A DNA stretch of 64,000 nt from Hungatella effluvii (GTDB taxonomy: Bacteria; Bacillota; Clostridia; Lachnospirales; Lachnospiraceae). Both the position numbers and the translations under genes were made by a program. The notes beneath the pieces were generated by a model. The model did not search any database and was not told where the DNA came from. It saw only the letters and a list, made by a program, of their open reading frames with translations. The DNA lies in NCBI RefSeq assembly GCF_003201875.1, contig NZ_QJKD01000002.1, forward strand, positions 372,001-436,000. Reading direction: 5' to 3'. Numbering within the stretch: the first letter of the stretch is position 1; the number at the start of each line of letters is the position of its first letter. This document shows positions 1-8,856 of the stretch, in pieces.

Positions 1-1
1 G

Positions 2-1264
2 AAGGCGTTCTGGTTTCTTCCTGCTGGAGTGTTCGCAGTGGTCATGGCGATCCGTGTGCTGACGACCGGAGGTGTAGCGCCTGCAGGCACGGGAGGGACC
101 AATGTCGCCGAGACATTCAGCGTGATGACCTCCATACGCTATGCGATCGACCAGGTCCTGTATATTTTCGGCATCAATGCCGGACCGGGCCATCTAAGCG
201 GCGCCAGCTGGACCGAGTCGCCGTCATGGATCCATGTGCAGATCATTGCCGCGGATCTGGTGCTGCTGGTGCTTGTGATACTGGCAGTCATCCGTGTGAT
301 CCGGGATAAGGAAGGCCGCCTTAAGTATCTCCGTGATATCAGCCTGTTCGTGGTATTTATCGCCCTCTGTATCGGCGCATCCAGTGTCACAATCCGTGTG
401 GAGACGAGATGGATCTATGTGTCCATGACAGCCGCCTATCTGCTGGCCGCCTATTTATATGGGATGATAACGGCAAAGCCGGAACACGGCAAGGTCGTTG
501 ATATTAAGCGGGAAGTGAGAAAGGCAGCCGATAAAAAAGCGGGACGCCAGAGCGCGGTTCTCTGCGGCGGCCTGTTTCTGGTCTATATTATCATCATGTT
601 TCCCGTGGAGAATTACTATCGGGGACAGTATCCCAACCTCTATTTCTGGGCCGACCAGCAGCGGTATAATTCGCTGGCGGAAGAGACGTATGAAAAATAC
701 AGGGACGAGATCTTTGGCCGGAAGATCTATATTATAGGTAATTCATACCAGATGAGCGATTTCACGGCGAGGACCTTCTTCAAGGAGTTTGACCGTGACA
801 GGAAGGCGGAAGGAACGGAAGTTCATTTCATCGATTCCATCCATGATATCGGCCTGATCACCAATAATATGCTGGTGCTGAAGGAAGATCCGGCCCACAA
901 CGCGTTCCAGGATGTCACCGACTTTGTACGTAATTTAAAATGCGAGGCGGTATACGGATATTACCGGGACGGCTGGATGGACGAGAGCGCCGAAGTCAGG
1001 GTTATGACAGGTACCAGCGGAGTGATTAAATTGGAGATCTATTACCCGGGAGAACTGACAGGATCGGAGATCTCAAAGATTTCCCTGAATGGGGAACCGG
1101 TAAGAGATCTGGTCATCAATCAGAATACCATGAAGCTGGAGATTGAGGCGGAACCGAATCAGATCGCCTGCCTCCGGTTTGATAATAATTTTTACTTAAA
1201 GGACGCGGGAGAACAGAGAGGGGAGAAACGTTTCTCCATGATTGTGAACTTTGCGGCAGATTAG
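2..1264 (+). CDS. Multi-membrane surface glycosylation protein, 5' end cut by window
   Basis: The reading frame is open from the left edge and ends with TAG at 1262-1264, so 420 codons of a longer protein are visible. A GTG at 29 is only an internal codon. The visible N-terminal half has several hydrophobic segments, a basic cytoplasmic loop, then a last membrane segment near residues 185-205. About 200 mostly soluble residues follow, probably extracellular. I recognise no catalytic motif. The next three genes are also large polytopic proteins followed by a GtrB-like glycosyltransferase, so it most likely takes part in assembling or glycosylating a surface polymer. That role is inferred from context. 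Confidence 0.75.
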   Translation, partial: KAFWFLPAGVFAVVMAIRVLTTGGVAPAGTGGTNVAETFSVMTSIRYAIDQVLYIFGINAGPGHLSGASWTESPSWIHVQIIAADLVLLVLVILAVIRVIRDKEGRLKYLRDISLFVVFIALCIGASSVTIRVETRWIYVSMTAAYLLAAYLYGMITAKPEHGKVVDIKREVRKAADKKAGRQSAVLCGGLFLVYIIIMFPVENYYRGQYPNLYFWADQQRYNSLAEETYEKYRDEIFGRKIYIIGNSYQMSDFTARTFFKEFDRDRKAEGTEVHFIDSIHDIGLITNNMLVLKEDPAHNAFQDVTDFVRNLKCEAVYGYYRDGWMDESAEVRVMTGTSGVIKLEIYYPGELTGSEISKISLNGEPVRDLVINQNTMKLEIEAEPNQIACLRFDNNFYLKDAGEQRGEKRFSMIVNFAAD

Positions 1265-1339
1265 TGCCGCCCGGCGTAAATACTCCGGGAGGCACTAATA
1301 TAACATTGCATGAGAATGAATTACCTGGAAAGGAACTTT

Positions 1340-2740
1340 ATGAAACGCAGATACTATTTAACCCTCCTTCCCCTGGCCGGAATCCTGTTCGGCATGTGGT
1401 ATATCCATATTGCGGCTTCCGATGTGATCTATTCCGATTATATCAGACTGGTGAACAGTTATCTTCCGGATGTGTGGAACCCGACGAAATTCTTTGTGCC
1501 GGATGTTCTCACCAGAATTCCGGTAAATTATCTGTCCCGCATCATCAATGTGGCGTTTTTCGGATTCAACACCATGTTTGACCGGGTGCTCGGCGTTCTT
1601 GCGCTGGGACTTTCCGGATTTGTCCTGGGAAAATACTGCCGGTTAAGGAAGGTGGGAGCCGTCTGGTTTACCATTCTGATGGCGCTGATGTTCAGTCTGA
1701 ATAAATGGGAGATGCTGATCAATGGAAGCGGCTGGGCCCATTTCCTGGCCTTTGCCGGATTCTATTACCACTATCTCGTCATGGACAGGCTGTGGACCGG
1801 GGACGAGAAGCCGGGAGACAGAAAGCTTCTCGTGATCCTTCCGTTTGCCATAACCATCCTGACTGCCGGTCCGTACTGCGCTGTCTATTCTGTGGTGGTC
1901 ATGATGGCATATGGCTTTATGGCGATTCTGGATTACCGGAAAACGAAGCGGTTTGAGAAAACGTATCTTCTCTATGCGCTGTGCACATTGGCGGCCCTGC
2001 TCCTTTATATGTGGAGTAATTCGCTTACGGTGGAGGATCATGCCGCGGCGGCCGAGGTGGGGCTGTTCACACAGCTTGCGCAGACTCCGGGCTTTTTTGT
2101 CCGGTTTATTCTGATCTCCTTTTCCTCCATGGTCGTTGGAATCGAGGAGGCAATTGCCGCATTTAAGGGCAATATCGTCCCGTTTGCGATTCTGGGATTT
2201 CTTGTGATAGCGGCTTACTTATACGCGCTGTATTTAAATTTCCGGTACCGGCTGTATGAAGAGTCAATGGTGCCGCTCATACTGATTGTATCGGGAGGGC
2301 TCAACCATGTGCTGATTCTCCTGTCACGGTGGATTTTTCTGGTTGATGACTATGGCGCCAGTTCGAGATACGCCCTGCAGTTTCAGGCGGGGATATTTGG
2401 AATTATATTGACTTTTGCGCTGTGCCGGAACGAGATGGTGATGAAAAAAATGGTGCGCGGAAAATACCGGCTGTTCTCTGCAGCGGTTGTTTCTTTCTGC
2501 CTGCTGTTTCTGGCCGGTAATGCGTATACGACATACCATGAACTGAAAAAGGCTCCGGATCGGAAAGGAACCTTTGAGATACGGGCGCAGATGGCGCTGA
2601 ACTTCGAAGAGATGACGGATGAGGAACTGAGGGCCGGGTTTGAATACCGGACGACCCGCCCGGAAAGCGGGGCACAGGTCAGGGAGGCGCTGACGATCTT
2701 AAAAGACAACGGGTGGGGTGTCTTTAGGCCAAATAAATAA
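1340..2740 (+). CDS. Polytopic membrane protein, possible GT-C glycosyltransferase
   Basis: This 466-residue protein begins MKRRYYLTLLPLAG and has about ten to eleven hydrophobic segments. ATG 1340 is chosen because GGAAAGG lies 6 bases upstream. The in-frame ATG at 1310 has no well-placed ribosome binding site. The first outer loop (near SDVIYSDY) carries paired acidic residues, as is usual in GT-C enzymes that use polyprenyl-phosphate sugars. The gene starts 75 bases after the preceding stop and lies in a run of similar membrane proteins ending with a GtrB-like gene. An outer-face sugar transferase is plausible. A flippase or polymerase role cannot be excluded. Confidence 0.75.
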   Translation: MKRRYYLTLLPLAGILFGMWYIHIAASDVIYSDYIRLVNSYLPDVWNPTKFFVPDVLTRIPVNYLSRIINVAFFGFNTMFDRVLGVLALGLSGFVLGKYCRLRKVGAVWFTILMALMFSLNKWEMLINGSGWAHFLAFAGFYYHYLVMDRLWTGDEKPGDRKLLVILPFAITILTAGPYCAVYSVVVMMAYGFMAILDYRKTKRFEKTYLLYALCTLAALLLYMWSNSLTVEDHAAAAEVGLFTQLAQTPGFFVRFILISFSSMVVGIEEAIAAFKGNIVPFAILGFLVIAAYLYALYLNFRYRLYEESMVPLILIVSGGLNHVLILLSRWIFLVDDYGASSRYALQFQAGIFGIILTFALCRNEMVMKKMVRGKYRLFSAAVVSFCLLFLAGNAYTTYHELKKAPDRKGTFEIRAQMALNFEEMTDEELRAGFEYRTTRPESGAQVREALTILKDNGWGVFRPNK

Positions 2741-2765
2741 ATTTGTAACTGAGGTGGAGAAACTG

Positions 2766-5168
2766 ATGGAACGGACTCATAAATCTCCCCGCGGGAGGCG
2801 GGGCGGCAGCTCTCTGCAGAGCAGAGGGCTGGTTTTACTTCTGTGGGTGTGTGCCCTGGGGGCGATTGTGTATTCCGCGGACCAGTTGTTCGTAAAGGGA
2901 ATCCTGTCCTGGCACAGGCAGCAGAAAGAATATTACGATATGATGGCAGAAGTGACTGCGCTCTTCTGCGTTTTTACTGTCCTGTATGGACTCATAAGAA
3001 GCCGGATTTTAAAGGCGGTCGGGACCGTGGCAGTTCTGTCCGTCTTTTTCTGGGGGCATATGGTATTTCTGCCGGTGGTGACGGCAGGCGTCTATCTGGC
3101 CTACTTGACTGTATTGGGAGAATTTTTTTGCAGAAGGGTCCTGAGGCTTAAGGCGTCCGACGGCGCAGCGGTACATTTCCTGTGCGGCTCTCTTCTTGTG
3201 ATCCTGGTCTTCTGCCTGATGTCGGCCGTGGGAATCGGTGCCATCGGGTATCTGCAGGTATTTGTGGCAGCCAGCGGAATTCTTCTGGTGTTCTGGCGGT
3301 GTGCGCGGTGCGGTAAGAAAAATGTGGAAGAACCGGCTGGAAATGGCCGGGGAAATAGCTGGAAAAATAGCTGGAAAAATAGCTGGGGATATAGCCGGAG
3401 GTCCGGGCGGGAGAGTGAGAGCGGAATTTGGCTCATGGCGCTCTGCTTTGCATTTATCGTAACCATGTTCTGTATACAGGCCGGGCGCATGAATACCGCT
3501 CTGGATTTTGACAGCCTCTGGTACGGCGTCCGCTCCCGGTACGTGCTGGACAATGGAAACGGAATTTACGAAAATATGGGGACTATCGGAATCGTCTACA
3601 CCTATTCCAAGGGCTGGGAAGTGATGACGCTTCCACTCGCAAATCTGCCCTCATACAGCTTCCTTCTTGCTTTTAATCTGTGGCTGACGGCGGGTGTCAT
3701 ATTTATGGCGTACCAGATTGCCCGTTTCTATATGGGAAAAGGCCACTCGACCGTATTTGCCGCTCTTTTAGCCGGTGTGCCGGGTATCATGAATATGGCC
3801 ATCACTACAAAGACGGATATTGCCACACTTCTTTTCCAGGAAATCATGATCTATTATCTTCTCAAGTATTTGAAGGAGGGAAGAAGGGAGTGGAGATATC
3901 TGGCATACGGATTCGCCTCCTTCTTTCTGACATGGACACTGAAGCCGACGGCCCTCGTATTCTCTACCGCTATTCTCGGTATGAGCGTGCTGTTTTTGTT
4001 GTGGAAACGCCTGCTTCCGTTGTGGGGAGGGAAAAGAAAGGCTGGACAGGCCGGTGGGAAAGGGAATGCTGGACAAGGCGGCGCGCTGGGGCTTTTTCTC
4101 CTGTCGATTCTGGCGCTCGCCGGAATCTGGGCCAGAACTGTAATCATCACAGGACTTCCGGTGACCTCGGTGTTCTCCTCCATTCTTACGAAGCTTGGGC
4201 TGGAGATGAAATATCCCTTCAATGTCAATAAAATTCCTAACAGCGGGGCGGAGCTGCCTCTTGGCGAACAGCTTGTGAATTTCATCGAGCGGGCCTTCGG
4301 CTTTCTGCTTCGGCCGCTGGGCGTGGATATGGACCATGTGATTCTGGCCTGGGGTGGATTTCTGCTGTTTATCGTGCTTCTTTTGTGGATATTCAGTTTG
4401 TTTTACAGAAAAAATGTGGAAAATGATAGTGAAAGGCTGCTTTCGTCCTGGCTAAACGTAGTGTTTATCCCCTTTTTGATCGTCTGCGTAGTCAGTCTCT
4501 ATATGCTGGTCCAGGTGGACGGAAATTACTTTATGCTGCTGTATGTCCTGGCTGCGCTTTACGTGATGCGGCTTGTGGTCCGGATCTCGGATAAGGCGGT
4601 GAGAAACGGGCTATGCGGTATACTGGTTCCTGTCATGTGTTTCTGTGCGGTGGTGTCCTCCCTGACAAACTGGAGCTGGGTCGTGGGATTTTCGCCGGTT
4701 TCCTGGAATCATCACGGGTACTACGACCACCAGGAGGCGAAGCACCAGGAAATGGTGGAAAAAGGAAACGGGCAGATCTGGGATATTCTTGCGGAAGACC
4801 CCGAAAACCGTCTGATTGCGGTGGGAGACCATCCCGGAGTGCTGGGATTCCCCTGCAATGCCCAGTCGTACGATGATATCACCGGTTCCTGGGGAAATGT
4901 GGTTCTGGTGAAAACCATGGATAATTTCGTGGAGTTTATGGACTATGCGAAGACGGATTACGTCTACACAGAGGCCGGATATATGGAAGAGGAGCAACGG
5001 TGTTACAGCCTCGTTCGCACGCTCATTGAATATGGCAAGCTGATTCCCATCTGTTATGAGGAGGGAAACATGCTGGCGCGGGTGGAGATCGACGGAGAAT
5101 ATACGGAAACCAGCCGGGCAGCATTGACAGAATTTGACAAATGTTATATAAAGAAGAATGTGGAATAG
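2766..5168 (+). CDS. Large polytopic membrane protein, probable GT-C glycosyltransferase
   Basis: The protein has 800 residues and more than a dozen hydrophobic segments. ATG 2766 has GAGGTGG 8 bases upstream and is preferred over an upstream GTG at 2718 that overlaps the previous gene. A loop with LDFDSLWYGVRSRY followed by a serine/tyrosine-rich stretch resembles the acidic catalytic loop of ArnT/PMT-like GT-C enzymes. A cytoplasmic loop at about residues 196-215 is made of WKNS repeats encoded by a 12-bp tandem repeat. The C-terminal 150 residues look soluble and extracellular. It probably transfers a lipid-linked sugar made by the GtrB-like protein downstream. Family assignment is by topology and motif only. 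Confidence 0.75.
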   Translation: MERTHKSPRGRRGGSSLQSRGLVLLLWVCALGAIVYSADQLFVKGILSWHRQQKEYYDMMAEVTALFCVFTVLYGLIRSRILKAVGTVAVLSVFFWGHMVFLPVVTAGVYLAYLTVLGEFFCRRVLRLKASDGAAVHFLCGSLLVILVFCLMSAVGIGAIGYLQVFVAASGILLVFWRCARCGKKNVEEPAGNGRGNSWKNSWKNSWGYSRRSGRESESGIWLMALCFAFIVTMFCIQAGRMNTALDFDSLWYGVRSRYVLDNGNGIYENMGTIGIVYTYSKGWEVMTLPLANLPSYSFLLAFNLWLTAGVIFMAYQIARFYMGKGHSTVFAALLAGVPGIMNMAITTKTDIATLLFQEIMIYYLLKYLKEGRREWRYLAYGFASFFLTWTLKPTALVFSTAILGMSVLFLLWKRLLPLWGGKRKAGQAGGKGNAGQGGALGLFLLSILALAGIWARTVIITGLPVTSVFSSILTKLGLEMKYPFNVNKIPNSGAELPLGEQLVNFIERAFGFLLRPLGVDMDHVILAWGGFLLFIVLLLWIFSLFYRKNVENDSERLLSSWLNVVFIPFLIVCVVSLYMLVQVDGNYFMLLYVLAALYVMRLVVRISDKAVRNGLCGILVPVMCFCAVVSSLTNWSWVVGFSPVSWNHHGYYDHQEAKHQEMVEKGNGQIWDILAEDPENRLIAVGDHPGVLGFPCNAQSYDDITGSWGNVVLVKTMDNFVEFMDYAKTDYVYTEAGYMEEEQRCYSLVRTLIEYGKLIPICYEEGNMLARVEIDGEYTETSRAALTEFDKCYIKKNVE

Positions 5169-5189
5169 GCGGAAAGGTTGGAGTAGGAA

Positions 5190-6767
5190 ATGAAGAAAGA
5201 AGTTAAAATAGGAATCGGGCTGGTATTTCTGGCGTTTTACGTGTTTCTGATCATGCAGTTCGGCAAGGTATTCGTGTATTATGACGATTTCGGATACTTA
5301 TCGCTCAGCTATGGAAATACGGTGCCGGATGTGATTGGTTCCAATTATACGTTATCCCAGCTGCTTATCTTTATGGGGAAACACTACTTCTATTCGAATG
5401 GAAGGCTGTTCTATTTATTCCTGTTCAGCTTTTTAAATATGATAGGCGGACTGGCTGCGGTCCAGACTTTTATGGCGACCAGCGTTCTGGCGATTCTGAT
5501 TCTGGTCCATTACGTGGTAATGCGCCATATAAAGCCGGATGGATGGCGCCCGGTGTTTCTGGCTGCTTTTATCTGCCTGCTCTATGGAACCATCGGAATT
5601 CTGATTCAGCGTCTGGGAACGTACTGGTATGCGGCCAGCTTTCTGTATGTGGTACCTACGGTTACATTTCTGGTACTGGCAGTTCTTTACTATGAGACAA
5701 TTGGGGAGGAACCGGAGACCTGGAAAAAGGCAGTCTGCATCGTGCTGGCATTCTTCGCAGCATTTTCTCAGGAAGAGTGGCTGGTGGCCGTGATCGGATA
5801 TATCTGCATGGTGATTGCCTGGAAGACTTTGAAGAAATACCGCGTCCGCGCTTACGATTTTGGAACGCTGGCAGCGGCTGTGGCCGGGGCGCTTCCGATT
5901 CTGACCTCACCGGCGGTAAAGATGCGTATGGACAACAACAGTGAGTTTTCCAATCTGCCGTTTATCCAAAAGGTAATGACCAACTTAAGAAATTTAATGA
6001 ACCTGTTCTTTTCTTCCGATAATCAGAATTACCTGGCAGTGCTCCTGATGGCTCTGATGGGGCTTGGAGCCTATATGATCTGGAAGAAGATGAAGCTGCC
6101 TGTTTTAAATATCGTTTATCTGGCATTTTCCGCGGCCATCACCGTGTACCTGTTCCTGAAGCTGAACCGCCATGTCCTGGGGGCTGGCGGCCATTCTCAG
6201 GCGATGATATGGGTTCTGTTTCTCTACCTGATCGTGACTGCGGTACAGGTGATCCGTATTTTATATGACAGAGACCAGATTTTGATGGGAATGATATTCC
6301 TGGCGGCGATTCTGACACTGGCCTGCCTTGTGGTGGTGCCGGAGCTTCCCCAGCGGGTGCTCCTTCCGTTTATCTATCTGTCCTATACACTGTTCGGGTA
6401 CTTATTCTGCCTGATCCTGCTGGAACGGAAGAGTGTGGTATGGGGGCTGGCCGGGCTCGTCTTCGTGGCGGCCGTCAGCATTCCCAACCTTAAGAATATT
6501 TACCGGGGGTACAGCATCAACTATGAAGTGCTCATGTATAACGATGGCGTCATCCGGGATGCCGCGGCCCGAATCCGCGGGGGAGAGGAGATAAAGAAAT
6601 TAAAGCTTTATCAGAATCCCGACCGTCTGTGCAGCTGTGAGATGGTTTACGATGAGAATTTTAAGTATATGATATACTGGATGGACGAGTATTATGATCT
6701 GCCGTCCGAAGTGGAACTGGAGTATGAGCCAATCACTGATCTTGGTGCATGGCAGCAAACACACTGA
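5190..6767 (+). CDS. Polytopic membrane protein, DUF6056-like, probable GT-C glycosyltransferase
   Basis: This 525-residue protein has an N-terminal membrane helix, then VYYDDFGYLSLSYG, an early double-aspartate motif of the kind found in the first outer loop of GT-C and DUF6056-type proteins. About ten more hydrophobic segments and a soluble tail of about 90 residues follow. It starts 21 bases after the preceding stop and ends 18 bases before the GtrB-like gene, so the genes are almost certainly one operon. The likely role is transfer of a sugar from undecaprenyl phosphate to a surface acceptor. The acceptor cannot be read from the sequence. Confidence 0.75.
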   Translation: MKKEVKIGIGLVFLAFYVFLIMQFGKVFVYYDDFGYLSLSYGNTVPDVIGSNYTLSQLLIFMGKHYFYSNGRLFYLFLFSFLNMIGGLAAVQTFMATSVLAILILVHYVVMRHIKPDGWRPVFLAAFICLLYGTIGILIQRLGTYWYAASFLYVVPTVTFLVLAVLYYETIGEEPETWKKAVCIVLAFFAAFSQEEWLVAVIGYICMVIAWKTLKKYRVRAYDFGTLAAAVAGALPILTSPAVKMRMDNNSEFSNLPFIQKVMTNLRNLMNLFFSSDNQNYLAVLLMALMGLGAYMIWKKMKLPVLNIVYLAFSAAITVYLFLKLNRHVLGAGGHSQAMIWVLFLYLIVTAVQVIRILYDRDQILMGMIFLAAILTLACLVVVPELPQRVLLPFIYLSYTLFGYLFCLILLERKSVVWGLAGLVFVAAVSIPNLKNIYRGYSINYEVLMYNDGVIRDAAARIRGGEEIKKLKLYQNPDRLCSCEMVYDENFKYMIYWMDEYYDLPSEVELEYEPITDLGAWQQTH

Positions 6768-6785
6768 CTTAAAGGAGTATAAACT

Positions 6786-7730
6786 GTGGAGAAAAAATTA
6801 TCGGTCGTCGTATCCTGCTATAATGAGGAACTGGCGCTGCGCCAGTTTTACGCGGAGACGTCGAAGGTACTGAAAAGCTTAAGCTGGGATTATGAACTTA
6901 TTTTCGTCAATGACGGAAGCCAGGATGGCAGCATTGAAATTCTGAAGGAACTGGCGTCTGGGGATGAGAAGGTGAAGGTGGTAGATTTTTCCCGCAATTT
7001 CGGCCACGAGGCCGCTATGATTGCGGGCATGGACTACAGCAGCGGGGACGGAATCGTCTGTATGGACGCGGACCTTCAGCATCCGCCGGAATGCCTGCCT
7101 GGAATTATTGCAAAGCTGGACGAGGGGTACGATGTCATCAATATGGTCCGTACGAAAAATGAGTCCGCCGGCTGGTTTAAGAACTTTGCCGGAGCGGCGT
7201 TTTACCGGCTGATTAATATTCTCTCCGATGTGAAATTTGAACCGAACGCCTCCGATTTCTTTGCTGTATCGAAGAAGGCGGCAAAGGTGCTTAAGACAAA
7301 TTACCGTGAAAAGGTTCGTTTTCTTCGCGGCTATGTGCAGAATATCGGATTCAGACGGACAACCATTGAATACGAGGCCAGAAACCGTGTGGCCGGGGAA
7401 AGCAAGTACAGTATCAAGAAGCTGATCACATTTTCCATGAATACGATCATGTGCTTTTCCAATCTGCCGCTGAAGCTGGGCATTTACGCCGGCGGATTTG
7501 CGGGAGTCCTGGGAATTATTATGATGATCTACACGATCTGGAGCTGGGCGGAGGTTGGAACACCCAGCGGCTACGCGACAACCATTGTGCTGATCTGCTT
7601 CATGTTTGCGATTCTCTTCCTCATTGTCGGGATCATCGGGAATTATATTGCGATTCTGTTTGCAGAATTGAAGGACAGGCCGATCTATATTGTGGGTGAG
7701 ACGAAGAATTTCCCGGACGAGAAGGAATAA
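6786..7730 (+). CDS. GtrB-like polyprenyl-phosphate glycosyltransferase (GT2)
   Basis: The 314-residue protein has a GT2 GT-A domain with NDGSQDGS (D43) for nucleotide-sugar binding and DADLQHP (D94, D96) as the DxD metal site. Two C-terminal membrane helices follow at about 235-257 and 270-292. This is the layout of GtrB, ArnC/YkcC and DPM1-like synthases, which load a hexose from UDP- or GDP-sugar onto undecaprenyl phosphate at the inner membrane face. The start is GTG 6786 with AAAGGAG 8 bases upstream. It closes an operon of membrane proteins that probably use the lipid-linked sugar outside the cell. The sugar is not predictable. Confidence 0.92.
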   Translation: MEKKLSVVVSCYNEELALRQFYAETSKVLKSLSWDYELIFVNDGSQDGSIEILKELASGDEKVKVVDFSRNFGHEAAMIAGMDYSSGDGIVCMDADLQHPPECLPGIIAKLDEGYDVINMVRTKNESAGWFKNFAGAAFYRLINILSDVKFEPNASDFFAVSKKAAKVLKTNYREKVRFLRGYVQNIGFRRTTIEYEARNRVAGESKYSIKKLITFSMNTIMCFSNLPLKLGIYAGGFAGVLGIIMMIYTIWSWAEVGTPSGYATTIVLICFMFAILFLIVGIIGNYIAILFAELKDRPIYIVGETKNFPDEKE

Positions 7731-7789
7731 GAATAGATAGAAGTGTTTGAGCAGTTCTGCGAAAATAGAGAAAAGCGGGGAAAGTAAAG

Positions 7790-8833
7790 ATGACATATAA
7801 AAAAGTGGATACGATGAACTATGTAGTGGCGTTTCTGGAAAAACTGGTCAATACGCCGAGTCCCAGTGGATTTACGGATGAAGTGATGGCTCTGGTGGAG
7901 AATGAGGCGGCCGGTTTTGGGTTCCTGTCCCATTACAGCAGGAAAGGCGGTCTCATCATTGAGGTTCCTGGGAATACGGATGCGGTTTTGGGGCTTTCCG
8001 CCCATGTGGACACGCTGGGGGCTATGGTCCGTTCCATCAGCTCCGAGGGAATGCTGCGCATCGTTCCGGTGGGCGGCTTTATGATGGAGAGTATTGAAGG
8101 GATGTACTGTAAGGTGCATACCAGAACGGGAAAGGTATATACCGGTACGATTCTCACAAAGGAACCGTCGGTTCATACGTATGATGATGCCAAAACCCTG
8201 GAGCGAAAACCGAAGAATATGGAAGTACGCCTGGATGAGAGAGTGAAGAGTGAAGACGATGTCAAAGCGCTGGATATCTCCGCCGGTGATTATATCAGCT
8301 TTGATCCGATGTTTGTCTATACGGAAAACGGGTTTATCAAGTCACGCCATCTCGATGATAAGGCCTCCGTGGCTGTGCTAATGGGAGTATTGAAGGAGCT
8401 GGGGGAATCCGGTGTGAAGCCGGAGCGTACACTTAAGATCGTAATCAGCAATTATGAGGAAGTTGGTTTCGGTGCAAGCTGGATTCCGGAAGATATCGAG
8501 GAATTTATTGCAGTTGATATGGGAGCGCTGGGTGATGATCTGGCTGGGGATGAATACCGGGTATCCATCTGCGCACTGGATTCTTCCGGGCCATACGATT
8601 ACAAGATGACAAGCCGTCTGATCGAGATCGCTAAGGAGCGGGAGATCGGGTACGCCGTGGACATTTTCCCGCATTATGGCTCTGACGTGGGAGCGGCTCT
8701 GCGCGGCGGTCACAATATCCGCGGCGCGCTGATCGGACAGGGGGTTCATGCGTCGCATGGCACGGAGCGGACGCATGTGGAAGGGCTGGAGCAGACACTT
8801 CGGCTGATTGAAGGGTATCTTGGAGTGAACTAG
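7790..8833 (+). CDS. M42 family metallopeptidase (glutamyl aminopeptidase / FrvX-like)
   Basis: A 347-residue protein with the dinuclear-metal ligands of M42 aminopeptidases: H72 and D74 in SAHVDT, D190 in LDDKAS, the catalytic glutamate pair E223-E224 in NYEEVG, D243 in VDMG and H323 in ASHGTERTH. Family members are cytosolic, often dodecameric, and cleave N-terminal residues from short peptides. Length is normal. It starts 59 bases after the GtrB-like gene and 23 bases before the ycaQ-like gene, so it may be co-transcribed with the latter. The TAG stop is part of a TAGGGCGTG string also seen at other stop codons in the window. Confidence 0.93.
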   Translation: MTYKKVDTMNYVVAFLEKLVNTPSPSGFTDEVMALVENEAAGFGFLSHYSRKGGLIIEVPGNTDAVLGLSAHVDTLGAMVRSISSEGMLRIVPVGGFMMESIEGMYCKVHTRTGKVYTGTILTKEPSVHTYDDAKTLERKPKNMEVRLDERVKSEDDVKALDISAGDYISFDPMFVYTENGFIKSRHLDDKASVAVLMGVLKELGESGVKPERTLKIVISNYEEVGFGASWIPEDIEEFIAVDMGALGDDLAGDEYRVSICALDSSGPYDYKMTSRLIEIAKEREIGYAVDIFPHYGSDVGAALRGGHNIRGALIGQGVHASHGTERTHVEGLEQTLRLIEGYLGVN

Positions 8834-8856
8834 GGCGTGCAGATGGGGAGGTCAGA

